Source of the DNA: Rhodoplanes tepidamans
Lineage (GTDB): Bacteria; Pseudomonadota; Alphaproteobacteria; Rhizobiales; Xanthobacteraceae
Length of the DNA stretch: 64,000 nt
Assembly: GCF_030813915.1 (NCBI RefSeq)
Contig: NZ_JAUSUJ010000027.1
Location: 30,883-94,882, forward strand
Reading direction: 5' to 3'
Shown here: one piece after another, positions 8,226 to 15,870 of the stretch
How positions within the stretch are numbered: the first letter of the stretch is position 1
How the letters are laid out: every line of letters starts with the position of its first letter
Notes under the pieces: generated by a model
Database searches by the model: none
What the model was told of the DNA's origin: nothing
Seen by the model: only the letters and a program-made list of their open reading frames with translations
Position numbers and translations under genes: made by a program

Positions 8226-9435
8226 TGGTGGTCGCGACCGTCGCCCCGGAATGGATCCGGCTGTTGTAGCGGGCGATGTAGATGTCGTTGATCAGGTTGA
8301 CGCCGTTGTCGCTCGTCCCGATCGCCGTGTTGAGGAAGTTCAGGAACTTGGTGGCGTCGACCTGTGCCGAATTGGCGACGTAGACGATGTCGAACGGACG
8401 CATCTGGACCTTGGTGGCGTGGAAGTAGCCGGCCGGATCCTGGAAGCTCACCGTGAACACGATCGGAATCAGCCCACCGGAGAATTTCGAGCAGTCGACC
8501 CCGAGCTTCTCGGCGACGTCGCGCGGCTCGCGGCGATAGAGGAAGATCGAGCCCGGATCCGCCTGCGTGTCGAACAGCCCGCCCGCCTTGGCGACCGCCT
8601 GGGCGAGATTGATCTTCCAGGCGTCGAAGTTGAACTCGCCCTGCTGTCCGGTGGCCCCGAAGGCCAGGAACTTCATCGGCTCGCGATAGACATAGATGCG
8701 GTCGCCCGGCTGCACGTAGATGTTGTTGACCGGCATGTAGACGAGATTGGCGAACGGCACCGTGGCGCGCTTGCCGTCCCGCTCGAGCAGGACCCAGGTC
8801 TCCCAGCCGTTGCCGCTGATGCCGCCGGCGCGGGTCAGCGCGTCGGTGATGCGGTCGAGCGCACCGGTCGCCGGCATCGGATAGCGGGTCGGACTGCGCA
8901 CGTCGCCGACCACGCTCACCAGCGAGGTGCGCTGCTCGGACAGCGAGACGACCACCTGCGGCTCGATCGCCCGGTTCCTGATCCGCTCGACGATCTCGTT
9001 CTGCACCTGCACGTTGGTGCGGCCGGCCGCCCTGATCACTCCGGCATAGGGCACCGTGATGTTGCCGTCGTTGTCGACCGTCTGCGACGGCAGGGTCACG
9101 TAGTTGCCGGGCCGGACGCCGGCCTCGATCGGGATGAACAGGCCGCCCGCCGCCGCCTCGAAGATGGTGACGTTGACGACGTCGCCGACCCCGAACTTGA
9201 TCCCGCTCGGCGGGCGCCGGTCGGTGAACACGCCGCCGAGGACGTTGGGCTCGTGGCTCTCCAGCACCTGGACCGCGTGCGCGTCGAGGCGGACCAGGGC
9301 GTAGGGGAGCGTCGGGCTGGTCTCGGTGCGGATCTCGAGGCTCGACGGGCCCGACATCGGAATGAAGCCACAGCCGCCGAGTCCGACCGCCACGAGCAGG
9401 CATCCCACGCCGTACATCAGAGATGCTGTTCGCAT
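8215..9435 (-). CDS. Wza/GumB/ExoF-type outer-membrane polysaccharide export lipoprotein
   Basis: 406 codons. The signal peptide ends in a lipobox VGLGGC with the lipidated Cys at residue 22. The Poly_export domain follows (FGVGDVVNVTIFEA, then DNDGNITVPYAGVI), then SLBB-type repeats (VSVVGDVRSPTRYPMP and the NIYVQPGDRIYVYREP region) and a C-terminal segment that would supply the membrane-spanning amphipathic helix. In the Wza family an octamer forms the outer-membrane channel and contacts the Wzc-type co-polymerase, whose gene lies three positions downstream. It is the first gene of the minus-strand operon and diverges from the initiating glycosyltransferase gene across a ~450-bp regulatory gap. 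Confidence 0.93.
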   Translation of the reverse strand: MRTASLMYGVGCLLVAVGLGGCGFIPMSGPSSLEIRTETSPTLPYALVRLDAHAVQVLESHEPNVLGGVFTDRRPPSGIKFGVGDVVNVTIFEAAAGGLFIPIEAGVRPGNYVTLPSQTVDNDGNITVPYAGVIRAAGRTNVQVQNEIVERIRNRAIEPQVVVSLSEQRTSLVSVVGDVRSPTRYPMPATGALDRITDALTRAGGISGNGWETWVLLERDGKRATVPFANLVYMPVNNIYVQPGDRIYVYREPMKFLAFGATGQQGEFNFDAWKINLAQAVAKAGGLFDTQADPGSIFLYRREPRDVAEKLGVDCSKFSGGLIPIVFTVSFQDPAGYFHATKVQMRPFDIVYVANSAQVDATKFLNFLNTAIGTSDNGVNLINDIYIARYNSRIHSGATVATTSAR

Positions 9436-9891
9436 GCCGCCGCCCCGAAGCCGGACTCGTTACATAACACGTGACACGTTATTGATACCGTCCGGACCGG
9501 TCTCGGACAATGACGCACGATGCCTCGATTACACACTGGTGGTGGTTCTGTCCGGGACGTTGCACTGCGGCAACACCGCGATGCGGCGCTCGGCGCAGGG
9601 TTCCATGACGCCCGTCGCCGTCGCGACACGGATCGCATGCGCGGGTGTACGATCGGTATTTTCCCGCGATCGTCGTGCCGGACGGCGGAATCCGACGGAT
9701 CCGGCGTCCCTGTGGTGCGCACGATGCACGCCCGACGACGCACGAGCCGCGCCGGACGCGGCGCGCCACCCGGACATCGTTCTTTCGTCTCGCTGGTATG
9801 TTATTTATTCGATACTATCGTTAAGGCGACCTCTAACATCGTGGTGACCCCGAGCCATGAAGATCTCCGTCGGCGTCGGCGCGGGTGGACC
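9436..9891 (-). other. Divergent intergenic region between wza-like and initiating-transferase genes
   Basis: About 456 bp with no convincing gene on either strand. It must contain the promoters of the two divergent exopolysaccharide transcripts. The part next to wza and the last ~80 bp before the plus-strand gene are clearly more AT-rich than the surroundings. One dyad is annotated separately at 9464-9482. No CtrA, FNR or CRP consensus was found here. Confidence 0.5.
9464..9482. promoter_or_regulatory. Imperfect dyad, candidate operator upstream of wza-like gene
   Basis: ATAAC-ACGTGACAC-GTTAT: 5-bp inverted arms around a 9-base spacer, 29 bp upstream of the wza-like start. It is AT-rich in a GC-rich context and well placed to overlap a promoter or 5' UTR. 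The binding protein is unknown. Confidence 0.3.
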
Positions 9892-11331
9892 GTGACCAGC
9901 GTCCTGGAAAGCGACATGGCCGCCGGCGGGCGGCTGCCGCCGGCCCGTGGCGGGCTCCCTTACGGCGTCATCGAGCCCTTGTTCGCCCTGGCGGATTCGG
10001 TCCTGATCGTCGCGGCGGCCGTGCTGGCCGGCGCGGCCTGCCAGGCCGCCGCCGGCGGCAGCCCGAGCGACGTCGCCGCCCTCGCCGGGCTCGGGGTCGT
10101 CGCCTGTGTGACCTATGCGCTCGGCGGCTATCATCTCGGCATCTACCGTCTTCCCCACCTCCTGCAGCGCGACCGCGGCTACTCCCGGATCCTGGCCTGC
10201 TGGTGCTTCGCCGTGCTGGCGCTGACCGTGGTGCTGTTCCTGTTCAAGATCGGCGCCGCGGTGTCGCGCGGATCGGTGCTGAGCTTCGCGCTCGCCGGCG
10301 GCCCGGCCCTCATCGCGTGGCGCCGGACCGCCAAGCGGCGGCTCCAGGCGGCGCTGGTCAGCGGAACGATCCGCGGACGTCGTGCCCTTCTGATCGGAAC
10401 CGTGGAGGAGCTCGCCCGCGTCACCCGCCGCGACCTGCTGGTCAGCTTCGGCGCCGAGGAGATCGAGCGGGTCGCCCTGCCGGGCGGCGGCGGCGCATCC
10501 GACGCGGCGGCCGTGGAGCAGGCCTTGGAGCGGCTCCGCGCGGTGCCGCTCGACGAGGTGCTGCTGGCGGTGTCGTGGTCCGACCCGGAGCGGCTCGACC
10601 TCCTGCGCGCCCGCTTCCGGCTGTCGCCGCTGCCGGTGAGGCTCCTGCCGGACCGCGCCGTCTCGGCCGTGCTCAAGCTCCAGTCCGCGGTGGCGCGGCA
10701 GTCGTTCACGGTGGAAATCCAGCGCGCCCCCCTCACCGCCGTGGAGCGCGGCACCAAGCGGCTGATGGACATCGCGATCGCCACGGTGTCGCTGGCCGTG
10801 CTGGCCCCGCTGATGGCCGTGGTGGCGATCGCGGTCCGCCTCGATTCACCCGGTCCGGTGATCTTCCGTCAGCGCCGCAAGGGCTTCAACGGCCGCGAGT
10901 TCGTCGTGTTCAAGTTCCGCACCATGACGGTGCTGGAGGACGGCGCCTCGGTGGTCCAGGCCCGGCGAGTCGACCCGCGGATCACCAGGCTCGGCCGCAT
11001 CCTGCGCCGTACCAGCATCGACGAGCTGCCGCAGTTCCTCAACGTCCTGCGCGGCGAGATGTCGGTGGTCGGGCCGCGCCCGCACGCGGTCGTCCACGAC
11101 GACGAATACGGCAAGATCATCGCCAACTACGCGTTCCGGCATCATGTGAAGCCCGGCATGACCGGATGGGCCCAGATCCACGGATACCGTGGTGAAACCG
11201 CGCAGCTCCACCTCATGGAGAAGCGGGTACTGCTCGATCTCTGGTATATCAACAATTGGACGATCGCACTGGACTGCCGGATCGTCTTGAAGACGGTCTA
11301 CGAACTCTTGCGCGAACCGAACGGACATTGA
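9892..11331 (+). CDS. Undecaprenyl-phosphate sugar phosphotransferase (exopolysaccharide initiating transferase)
   Basis: 479 codons from GTG 9892; ATG 9916 (471 codons) is an alternative and the frame is open further upstream without family sequence. The N-terminal part is a membrane domain (about four or five helices, e.g. VLIVAAAVLAGAACQ, WCFAVLALTVVLFLFKIG), then a nucleotide-binding-like linker. The C-terminal bacterial sugar transferase domain begins at KRLMDIAIATVSLAVLAPLM, with PVIFRQRRKGFNGREFVVFKFRTM, RRTSIDELPQFLNVL and VGPRPHAV. These are hallmark motifs of WbaP/ExoY/PssA enzymes, which transfer sugar-1-phosphate from UDP-sugar to undecaprenyl phosphate. This is the committed first step of Wzy-type polysaccharide synthesis and fits the divergent exporter operon. 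The sugar (often galactose or glucose) cannot be read from sequence. Confidence 0.92.
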   Translation: MTSVLESDMAAGGRLPPARGGLPYGVIEPLFALADSVLIVAAAVLAGAACQAAAGGSPSDVAALAGLGVVACVTYALGGYHLGIYRLPHLLQRDRGYSRILACWCFAVLALTVVLFLFKIGAAVSRGSVLSFALAGGPALIAWRRTAKRRLQAALVSGTIRGRRALLIGTVEELARVTRRDLLVSFGAEEIERVALPGGGGASDAAAVEQALERLRAVPLDEVLLAVSWSDPERLDLLRARFRLSPLPVRLLPDRAVSAVLKLQSAVARQSFTVEIQRAPLTAVERGTKRLMDIAIATVSLAVLAPLMAVVAIAVRLDSPGPVIFRQRRKGFNGREFVVFKFRTMTVLEDGASVVQARRVDPRITRLGRILRRTSIDELPQFLNVLRGEMSVVGPRPHAVVHDDEYGKIIANYAFRHHVKPGMTGWAQIHGYRGETAQLHLMEKRVLLDLWYINNWTIALDCRIVLKTVYELLREPNGH

Positions 11332-11420
11332 TCCCGCCCCGCATTGTCACCATATCATGCGACATCGTATCCCGCGATTTGTGAACGCATTCGCGTAATA
11401 CTACTTCGCACCACTGGCGA

Positions 11421-11434
11421 TTGATTCAGATCAA
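11421..11434. promoter_or_regulatory. Perfect FNR/FixK-type box
   Basis: TTGAT-TCAG-ATCAA matches the FNR/FixK/Anr consensus TTGAT-N4-ATCAA in both half-sites. It lies 89 bp after the stop of the initiating transferase and 164 bp before the HTH gene at 11598, so it most likely controls the latter. At ~70 % GC, chance occurrence of this 10-of-10 match in 64 kb is far below one by a hand estimate. Confidence 0.65.
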
Positions 11435-11597
11435 GTCGAAATCCGACAGGACGTTTAAAGCGTCTAACGGGAAAACGTGTGCTGCTGTCGGGATTTGGTC
11501 GCATGGCCGCCGCGTGAAATCGCGTTTGTTTGTTCTGGGATTCCAGTGTAAACAAGCCACATAAGCAGAAAATAACCAGTTGCCAGGAACGACTGAG

Positions 11598-11984
11598 ATG
11601 GTCGGAAGGCGTCACGGCTCCGAAGAGATCGCGGACAAGCTGGCCCAGGCGGACGAACTCGCCGCGAAGGGAAAGAACCAGCAGGCGATCTCCAAGGCAC
11701 TCGGCATCAGCGTCATGACGTATCATCGGTGGCGGAAGCTTCGCGCCCCACCGTCCGCCAAGTCACAGGACCATTCCGAGCCACGCCGCGCCGCCGCACC
11801 CCCGGCCACCTCCCCGGTCGCCGACTCTCCTTTCCTGGACGGTGCCACGCGGCTGCACGAGCTTGAGACCGAGAACAGCCGGCTGCGCCGGCTGGTCACC
11901 GACCTGCTGCTCGAGAAGATCGGGCTGGAGGAGGAGCTCAGGGAGCGCAGCGAATCGAGCCCGCGACGCTCCCGTCGCGGTTGA
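11598..11984 (+). CDS. IS3-OrfA-like HTH and leucine-zipper protein, probably a domesticated regulator
   Basis: 128 codons from ATG 11598, with AGGA ~10 bases upstream. Residues ~6-45 form the transposase_8/IS3 OrfA-type HTH (EEIADKLAQADELAAKGKNQ, then ALGISVMTYHRWRKLR). A Pro/Ala-rich linker follows, then a leucine zipper (RLHELETENSRLRRLVTDLL) that aligns with the OrfA oligomerisation helix. No OrfB integrase (DDE) follows, no terminal inverted repeats are visible, and the linker is longer than in typical OrfA. It therefore looks like a stand-alone DNA-binding protein derived from a transposase rather than an active insertion sequence. Position between polysaccharide genes and a Crp-type regulator, behind an FNR box, suggests a regulatory role; this is inference. 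Confidence 0.7.
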   Translation: MVGRRHGSEEIADKLAQADELAAKGKNQQAISKALGISVMTYHRWRKLRAPPSAKSQDHSEPRRAAAPPATSPVADSPFLDGATRLHELETENSRLRRLVTDLLLEKIGLEEELRERSESSPRRSRRG

Positions 11985-12796
11985 GCCTACCGTACCGCTC
12001 TCTCGCAGGCGGCGACCGGAACTCACCGTCACCCCGGCTCGCCCGGCTCACCTACGGTCGGTCGCGACCGTCGGCGGAACGGCGGTGTCGGCCGCCCGCT
12101 CGGAGCTGGTCCGAGCCTCACGACGCATCCTGATCACGCCGGAGCTGCGGGCGGCCCCACACGCGGGTGCGATCCGGCAACGACCCGCCGGCGGCTCCGG
12201 CGCGTCCGGATCGCGCATCGCCGACGGGCCCGCGGCGAGGACGCCCCGGATTCGGTCCGGCGGACACGCCACCCGCGCGATGTGATGTCCGGACGGCCCG
12301 GCCGTCGCGGATCACATCTCATGTTACCGTCCGTTCGAAACGATATCATCCGATCGGGTCGTTCCCGTCCTTGCCGTCCCGCATGCGGCGGTCCCGGGAC
12401 CGTCGCGCATCCGGCCGTACGGCACGGGAACGTCGCACGGCTGTGTCCAGTCTGACCGGCCGCGTGGCCGGACTGCCCGCCCGCCGATGGGGCGTACGGG
12501 AGCGCCACGACGGAGCCTACGCGCCACTCCCCGCACGTCGTGAGAATACGGCGGATGTCCGCCGGTCGTCCGACCGAGCGGTGATCGCCGACGAGGTCGT
12601 GTCGCGACCCGCCGCCATGCTTCCGCCGCGGCGAGATGTCAGATCGGCGGCTCGCGATGTGCGGATATGTGAGATCGGAACGACGGCCGCCGCGGTGCAT
12701 GCCGCCGGCATGTCCGGGATGCCTTCGTGTGACCTTATCATGATCGCATTGAATACGATAAGATCGACGAGCCCGCCCGGATCCGGTTCTCCCTGG
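11985..12796. other. Gene-free stretch before the Crp/Fnr gene
   Basis: About 810 bp. A plus-strand frame is open through much of it, but the predicted peptide is Arg/Pro/Gly-rich, has no domain and looks like ordinary GC-rich noise. Near the right end are an AT-rich patch and the separated arms CTTATC...GATAAG (around 12734-12762), which could belong to the promoter of the regulator gene. Nothing else recognised. Confidence 0.4.
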
Positions 12797-13459
12797 ATGC
12801 AGAACAGCGTTCTCCGCGAAATCTTCACGTCGCACGGAAGACGAATGACGTTTCCGCCGGACGAACCGCTGATGAACCGCGGCATCGCGGTCGAGCGGCT
12901 GCTCTACGTGCTCGACGGTCAAGTCCTGCTCCACGCGACGTCTCCGGACGGTCGCGAGACGGCCTACAACCTCTGCCGCCGCGGCGACATCATCGGGCTG
13001 ACGTGTCTCGCGTCGAGCAACGTCGCGCATTGCGACGTCACCACGATCACGTCGTGCGAGGCGCTGATGGTGGAACGGATGCTGTTCCATCGCCTCGTTT
13101 TCGAGAACGCCGCCGCCACCCAGGAGGCGTACGACCGCGTCGTCGAGATGGTGTGGCACGCGACCAGTCTCGCCGAAGGCCTGGCGTCCCAGAGCCTGAA
13201 GGCGCGCCTCGCGAGATGGATCCTCGCCCGGCTCGAAGACGGCGGCGTGGCGCCCGAGCCCGGCGCGGTGCTGCCGATCGACGCCAATCAACGTCTGATT
13301 GCAGCGTTCGCCGGCGTCTCGCGCGAGACCGTGAACCGCCAGCTCAAGACCTGGGCCGAAGACGGGATCGTCAGCGTGTCGGGACGGACGTTGCGCGTTC
13401 TTCGTCCGGAACAGCTTCGCATCGCTGCGCAATACGTGAAGGATGTGCACCGGATCTAA
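12797..13459 (+). CDS. Crp/Fnr-family transcription regulator
   Basis: 220 codons from ATG 12797; in-frame ATGs at 12719 and 12740 are possible earlier starts. Residues ~10-115 form the cyclic-nucleotide-binding-type beta barrel (RLLYVLDGQVLLHATSPDG, RRGDIIGLTCL), followed by the long dimer helix. The HTH_Crp domain has the recognition helix SRETVNRQLKTW. Its R-E-x-x-x-R pattern is that of E. coli CRP rather than FNR, so a TGTGA-like target is expected. The Arg-Ser pair that holds cAMP in CRP is not present at the expected place (NVAHCDV instead), and no N-terminal FNR cysteine cluster is seen, so the signal is unknown. A perfect CRP-type palindrome lies 12 bp after the stop. Likely regulates neighbouring polysaccharide genes (inference). 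Confidence 0.88.
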   Translation: MQNSVLREIFTSHGRRMTFPPDEPLMNRGIAVERLLYVLDGQVLLHATSPDGRETAYNLCRRGDIIGLTCLASSNVAHCDVTTITSCEALMVERMLFHRLVFENAAATQEAYDRVVEMVWHATSLAEGLASQSLKARLARWILARLEDGGVAPEPGAVLPIDANQRLIAAFAGVSRETVNRQLKTWAEDGIVSVSGRTLRVLRPEQLRIAAQYVKDVHRI

Positions 13460-13470
13460 ACATCGTCCGC

Positions 13471-13486
13471 TGTGAGGTGTGTCACA
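13471..13486. promoter_or_regulatory. Perfect CRP-type palindrome (TGTGA-N6-TCACA)
   Basis: TGTGA-GGTGTG-TCACA, both half-sites exact, centred at 13478.5. It starts 12 bases after the Crp/Fnr stop codon and lies ~58 bp upstream of the small coiled-coil ORF at 13544. The spacing would allow class II activation of that ORF. The neighbouring regulator has a CRP-like recognition helix, so it is the natural candidate binder (inference). Confidence 0.6.
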
Positions 13487-13543
13487 TTCTTTTGGCCGGG
13501 AATTTGCTACACGATAAACTTGTGAGTAGACCTCCGACCGGTG

Positions 13544-13756
13544 ATGGGGACAAGTTTGCTATCCGTGAAGACTTCGAGATCGATGCGCCCGCCGCGTCGA
13601 CCCGCAGCGACCATCCACTGTCTCGCGAGCGCGCGAATGCGGAGCGATACGCACGCGATCGTGGCGCTCGAAAAGGAAAACGCCGCGCTCATGAAGATCG
13701 TGAAACAAACCACGCGCGACATCGAGCGTCTGCGCAAGGAACTGACGAGCCTGTGA
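13544..13756 (+). CDS. Small coiled-coil protein (tentative)
   Basis: Up to 70 codons from ATG 13544 (GTG 13541 also in frame). The C-terminal ~35 residues form a clear amphipathic heptad helix (IVALEKENAALMKIVKQTT, then RDIERLRKELTSL) resembling the leucine zipper of OrfA-type proteins and of the gene at 11598. The N-terminal part is basic (SMRPPRRPAATIH) without recognisable fold; internal ATGs near MRSDTHAIV would give a ~39-residue peptide. No strong ribosome site is visible. Support for being real: the coiled coil, and the perfect CRP-type palindrome just upstream. Could be a dimerising partner or antagonist of the OrfA-like protein; that is speculation. Confidence 0.4.
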   Translation: MGTSLLSVKTSRSMRPPRRPAATIHCLASARMRSDTHAIVALEKENAALMKIVKQTTRDIERLRKELTSL

Positions 13757-14101
13757 GGCGCGCGGCCGCGACGACATCCCATTCCCTCGGGCGATCGGTC
13801 GCCTCTCGGCCACGCGCGGCGACGATCACGGTGGAAGCGAGGTGTCGCACGCCTCGCCACGACCGCCGCTCCCCCGCCCACGGACCGGCCAGGCTGCCGC
13901 AATAGACATCAGATCGCCCCGCCGAGGCGCGGCGACGCGGAGTCGGCGAGGTGCGGCCAGACAGGTTCCGCGACGTCGCCGCTCCGGCGGAGCGGCGCGC
14001 GAGAGATCCGCGGGCCACCGGTCGACCCGTCCGGTCGGATCACAAGATCCGATTATCATTCGCATCATTATCATTCGCATCGTTCGCGTTCCGGACGGCT
14101 T
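13757..14101. other. Gene-free stretch containing an AT-rich tandem repeat
   Basis: About 345 bp between the small coiled-coil ORF and the 3' end of the phosphatase gene. No coding signal is convincing. The only clear structure is the tandem repeat at 14052-14081. Confidence 0.4.
14052..14081. repeat. Two perfect tandem copies of a 15-bp AT-rich unit
   Basis: ATTATCATTCGCATC occurs twice head-to-tail, followed by a partial match (GTTCGC). It ends 20 bp from the phosphatase stop codon (minus strand). Unusual in this GC-rich sequence; may be a protein-binding array or part of a transcript end. Confidence 0.8.
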
Positions 14102-14845
14102 CTAGAGAAGCATCATCCGGTCGTGCTCGACGATCAGGCAGGTGAGCCGTCCGGTCGCATAGGCGCCGGTGTCGATGTTGATCCGGTTGGCGAGAAACTC
14201 GGGCTCTCGGACCGGCGTGTGCCCGTGGACGATCATCTTACCGTGCCAGTCCTCCGAGAGCAGGAAGTCCTGCCTGATCCAGAGCAGATCCGTCTCGGCC
14301 TGCCGCTCGAGCGGCACGCCCGGACGAACGCCGGCGTGGACGAAGAAATAGTCGCCGAGACTGAAGAACGGCATCAGCGTCGCGAAGAAGGCGTGATGAC
14401 GATCGGGCAGCGCGCGAGACAGGGCGCGCGACAATTGGATCGGGTCCGCCTCGGCGGGAGCCAGCGACGGCCGCACCCCGTACGACATCAATGTCTCGAG
14501 CCCGCCGAACTGGCGCCACGTCCGCAGCACCGTCGGGTCCGACAGGAAGCCCGTCACGTAGGTCTCGTGGTTGCCCTTCAGGAAGACAGTGTCGCGATCG
14601 CGGCTGCGGCCGATCAGCGCCTCGATCACCTCGCGCGATCCTCCGCCGCGGTCGACGTAGTCGCCGAGATAGACCTCGATCGCGTGCGTCACCGGATGGG
14701 CTTCGAGGTCCGCGTCGATCCGGGCGAAGACGCCGCGCAGCAGATCGTCACGCCCGTGGATGTCGCCGACCGCGTAGACGCGGACTCCCGCGGGGAGCGA
14801 CGGCGGTCCCGGCCTCGATGATTCCAACGTCCACACCAGATCCAT
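14102..14845 (-). CDS. PPP-family metallophosphoesterase (bacterial Ser/Thr phosphatase type)
   Basis: 247 codons. It carries all PPP signature blocks in order: GDIHG (residues 27-31), GDYVDRG (~60-66), GNHE (~91-94), a mid-domain HAGVRPG and a late HGHTPV. These supply the Asp/His/Asn ligands of a dinuclear Mn/Fe centre. The length and motifs match PrpA/PrpB-like and Rhizobiales 'serine/threonine protein phosphatase' proteins that are often encoded near exopolysaccharide genes. Substrate may be phosphoprotein or a small phosphorylated molecule. It is monocistronic, diverging from the BTLCP gene with a ~290-bp gap. Whether it acts on the tyrosine kinase encoded at 3.7-5.9 kb is unknown; PPP enzymes usually prefer Ser/Thr. 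Confidence 0.88.
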   Translation of the reverse strand: MDLVWTLESSRPGPPSLPAGVRVYAVGDIHGRDDLLRGVFARIDADLEAHPVTHAIEVYLGDYVDRGGGSREVIEALIGRSRDRDTVFLKGNHETYVTGFLSDPTVLRTWRQFGGLETLMSYGVRPSLAPAEADPIQLSRALSRALPDRHHAFFATLMPFFSLGDYFFVHAGVRPGVPLERQAETDLLWIRQDFLLSEDWHGKMIVHGHTPVREPEFLANRINIDTGAYATGRLTCLIVEHDRMMLL

Positions 14846-15138
14846 GTCCGATCGGATCGGCGCCCCACGCCGCGCCGGTTCTCGCGGTCACCGGATAACA
14901 GATCGGTCGGGCCACATCCACCGCGGAGCCGCGGCGCGGCGGCGCCTCCGGACTTTCCCGTGGTGCCGGCCCGAGGCGCCCCGCGAGGGCCGGGCCGTTG
15001 CCGAAGGCTTAAGCGAAACGCACCGATTCGACGAAAAGACGAGTCGCATACGGCTCGAATTGCGCGTTCTCCTCGAACCCGACCGAAATCGCCCGCGTGT
15101 ATCGATGACAGCCGCCCGGACCAGATGGAGCGGTGGTG

Positions 15139-15756
15139 ATGGCACGAGGTGTCCGTTCGGTCGCGATCACGGCGGCCTTGCTCGCGAGCTGCTGGAGCTT
15201 CGGGGCCGAAGCGGCCTTCTACGGCCTGCCGCGCGTCCTCAAGCAGCAGACGGCCCGGCTGCAGCTCGACGAGCCGGCGGCCGCGCCGATGGCGCACACC
15301 CGCTTCTGCCTGCAATACCCCGACCAGTGCAAGGTGCGCCGGATGGTATTCCGGGGCGGCCCGACCCGGCTCACGAGCGAGCGCTGGGCCGATCTCGTCA
15401 GCGTCAACATCGAGGTGAACCGGGCGATCCGGGCCGAGCCGAACACGCTCGGCGTGGCGTACGAGCGCTGGCTGGTCGCGCCGCGTGCCGGAGACTGCAA
15501 CGACTACGCCGTGACCAAGCGGCACGAGCTGATGAAGCGGGGATGGCCGGCCCGCAACCTGCTGCTGGCCGAGGTCGTCGTCCCGTCCGGCGAGCATCAC
15601 CTGGTGCTGGTGATCCGCACCACCGACGGCGACCTGGTCGCAGACAATCTCGCCGCCACCATCCGCCCGCTCGCCACGCCGCGCTATCGGTGGCTGAGGG
15701 CGCAGTCGCCCCGGAACCCGCTGTTCTGGTCGACGGTCGCGCGTCCGTCGAGCTGA
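15139..15756 (+). CDS. Bacterial transglutaminase-like cysteine proteinase (BTLCP)
   Basis: 205 codons from ATG 15139, with GGAG 9 bases upstream; GTG codons at 15133 and 15136 are in frame but less likely. A signal peptide ends near FGAEA-AFYG. The BTLCP (LapG/DUF920-like) core has the catalytic triad in order: Cys in GDCNDYAVTKR (about residue 119), His in GEHHLVLVI (~152) and Asp in VADNL (~168). LapG-type members are periplasmic and cut large adhesins under c-di-GMP control, but many rhizobial paralogues have no known target. No LapD-like receptor or adhesin gene is in the window. Its place at the edge of the polysaccharide region fits a cell-surface role. Confidence 0.88.
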   Translation: MARGVRSVAITAALLASCWSFGAEAAFYGLPRVLKQQTARLQLDEPAAAPMAHTRFCLQYPDQCKVRRMVFRGGPTRLTSERWADLVSVNIEVNRAIRAEPNTLGVAYERWLVAPRAGDCNDYAVTKRHELMKRGWPARNLLLAEVVVPSGEHHLVLVIRTTDGDLVADNLAATIRPLATPRYRWLRAQSPRNPLFWSTVARPSS

Positions 15757-15870
15757 CGGCCACACGCCGCGACCGAGGTCCCGGCTCCGTCCGGCCGTGC
15801 CGTCGCGCGATGCCGCACGAGGACTCTCACGGGCACCGACACCGGCGCCGGCGAGGCCGAACGACCGACA

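Noticed and set aside
11598..11984. Interpretation as an active insertion sequence
   Set aside because: No orfB/DDE integrase, no terminal inverted repeats and no target-site duplication could be seen within several kb.
13284..13303. Inverted repeat CAATCA...TGATTG
   Set aside because: It lies inside the Crp/Fnr coding sequence and is explained by the codons; no reason to call an operator.
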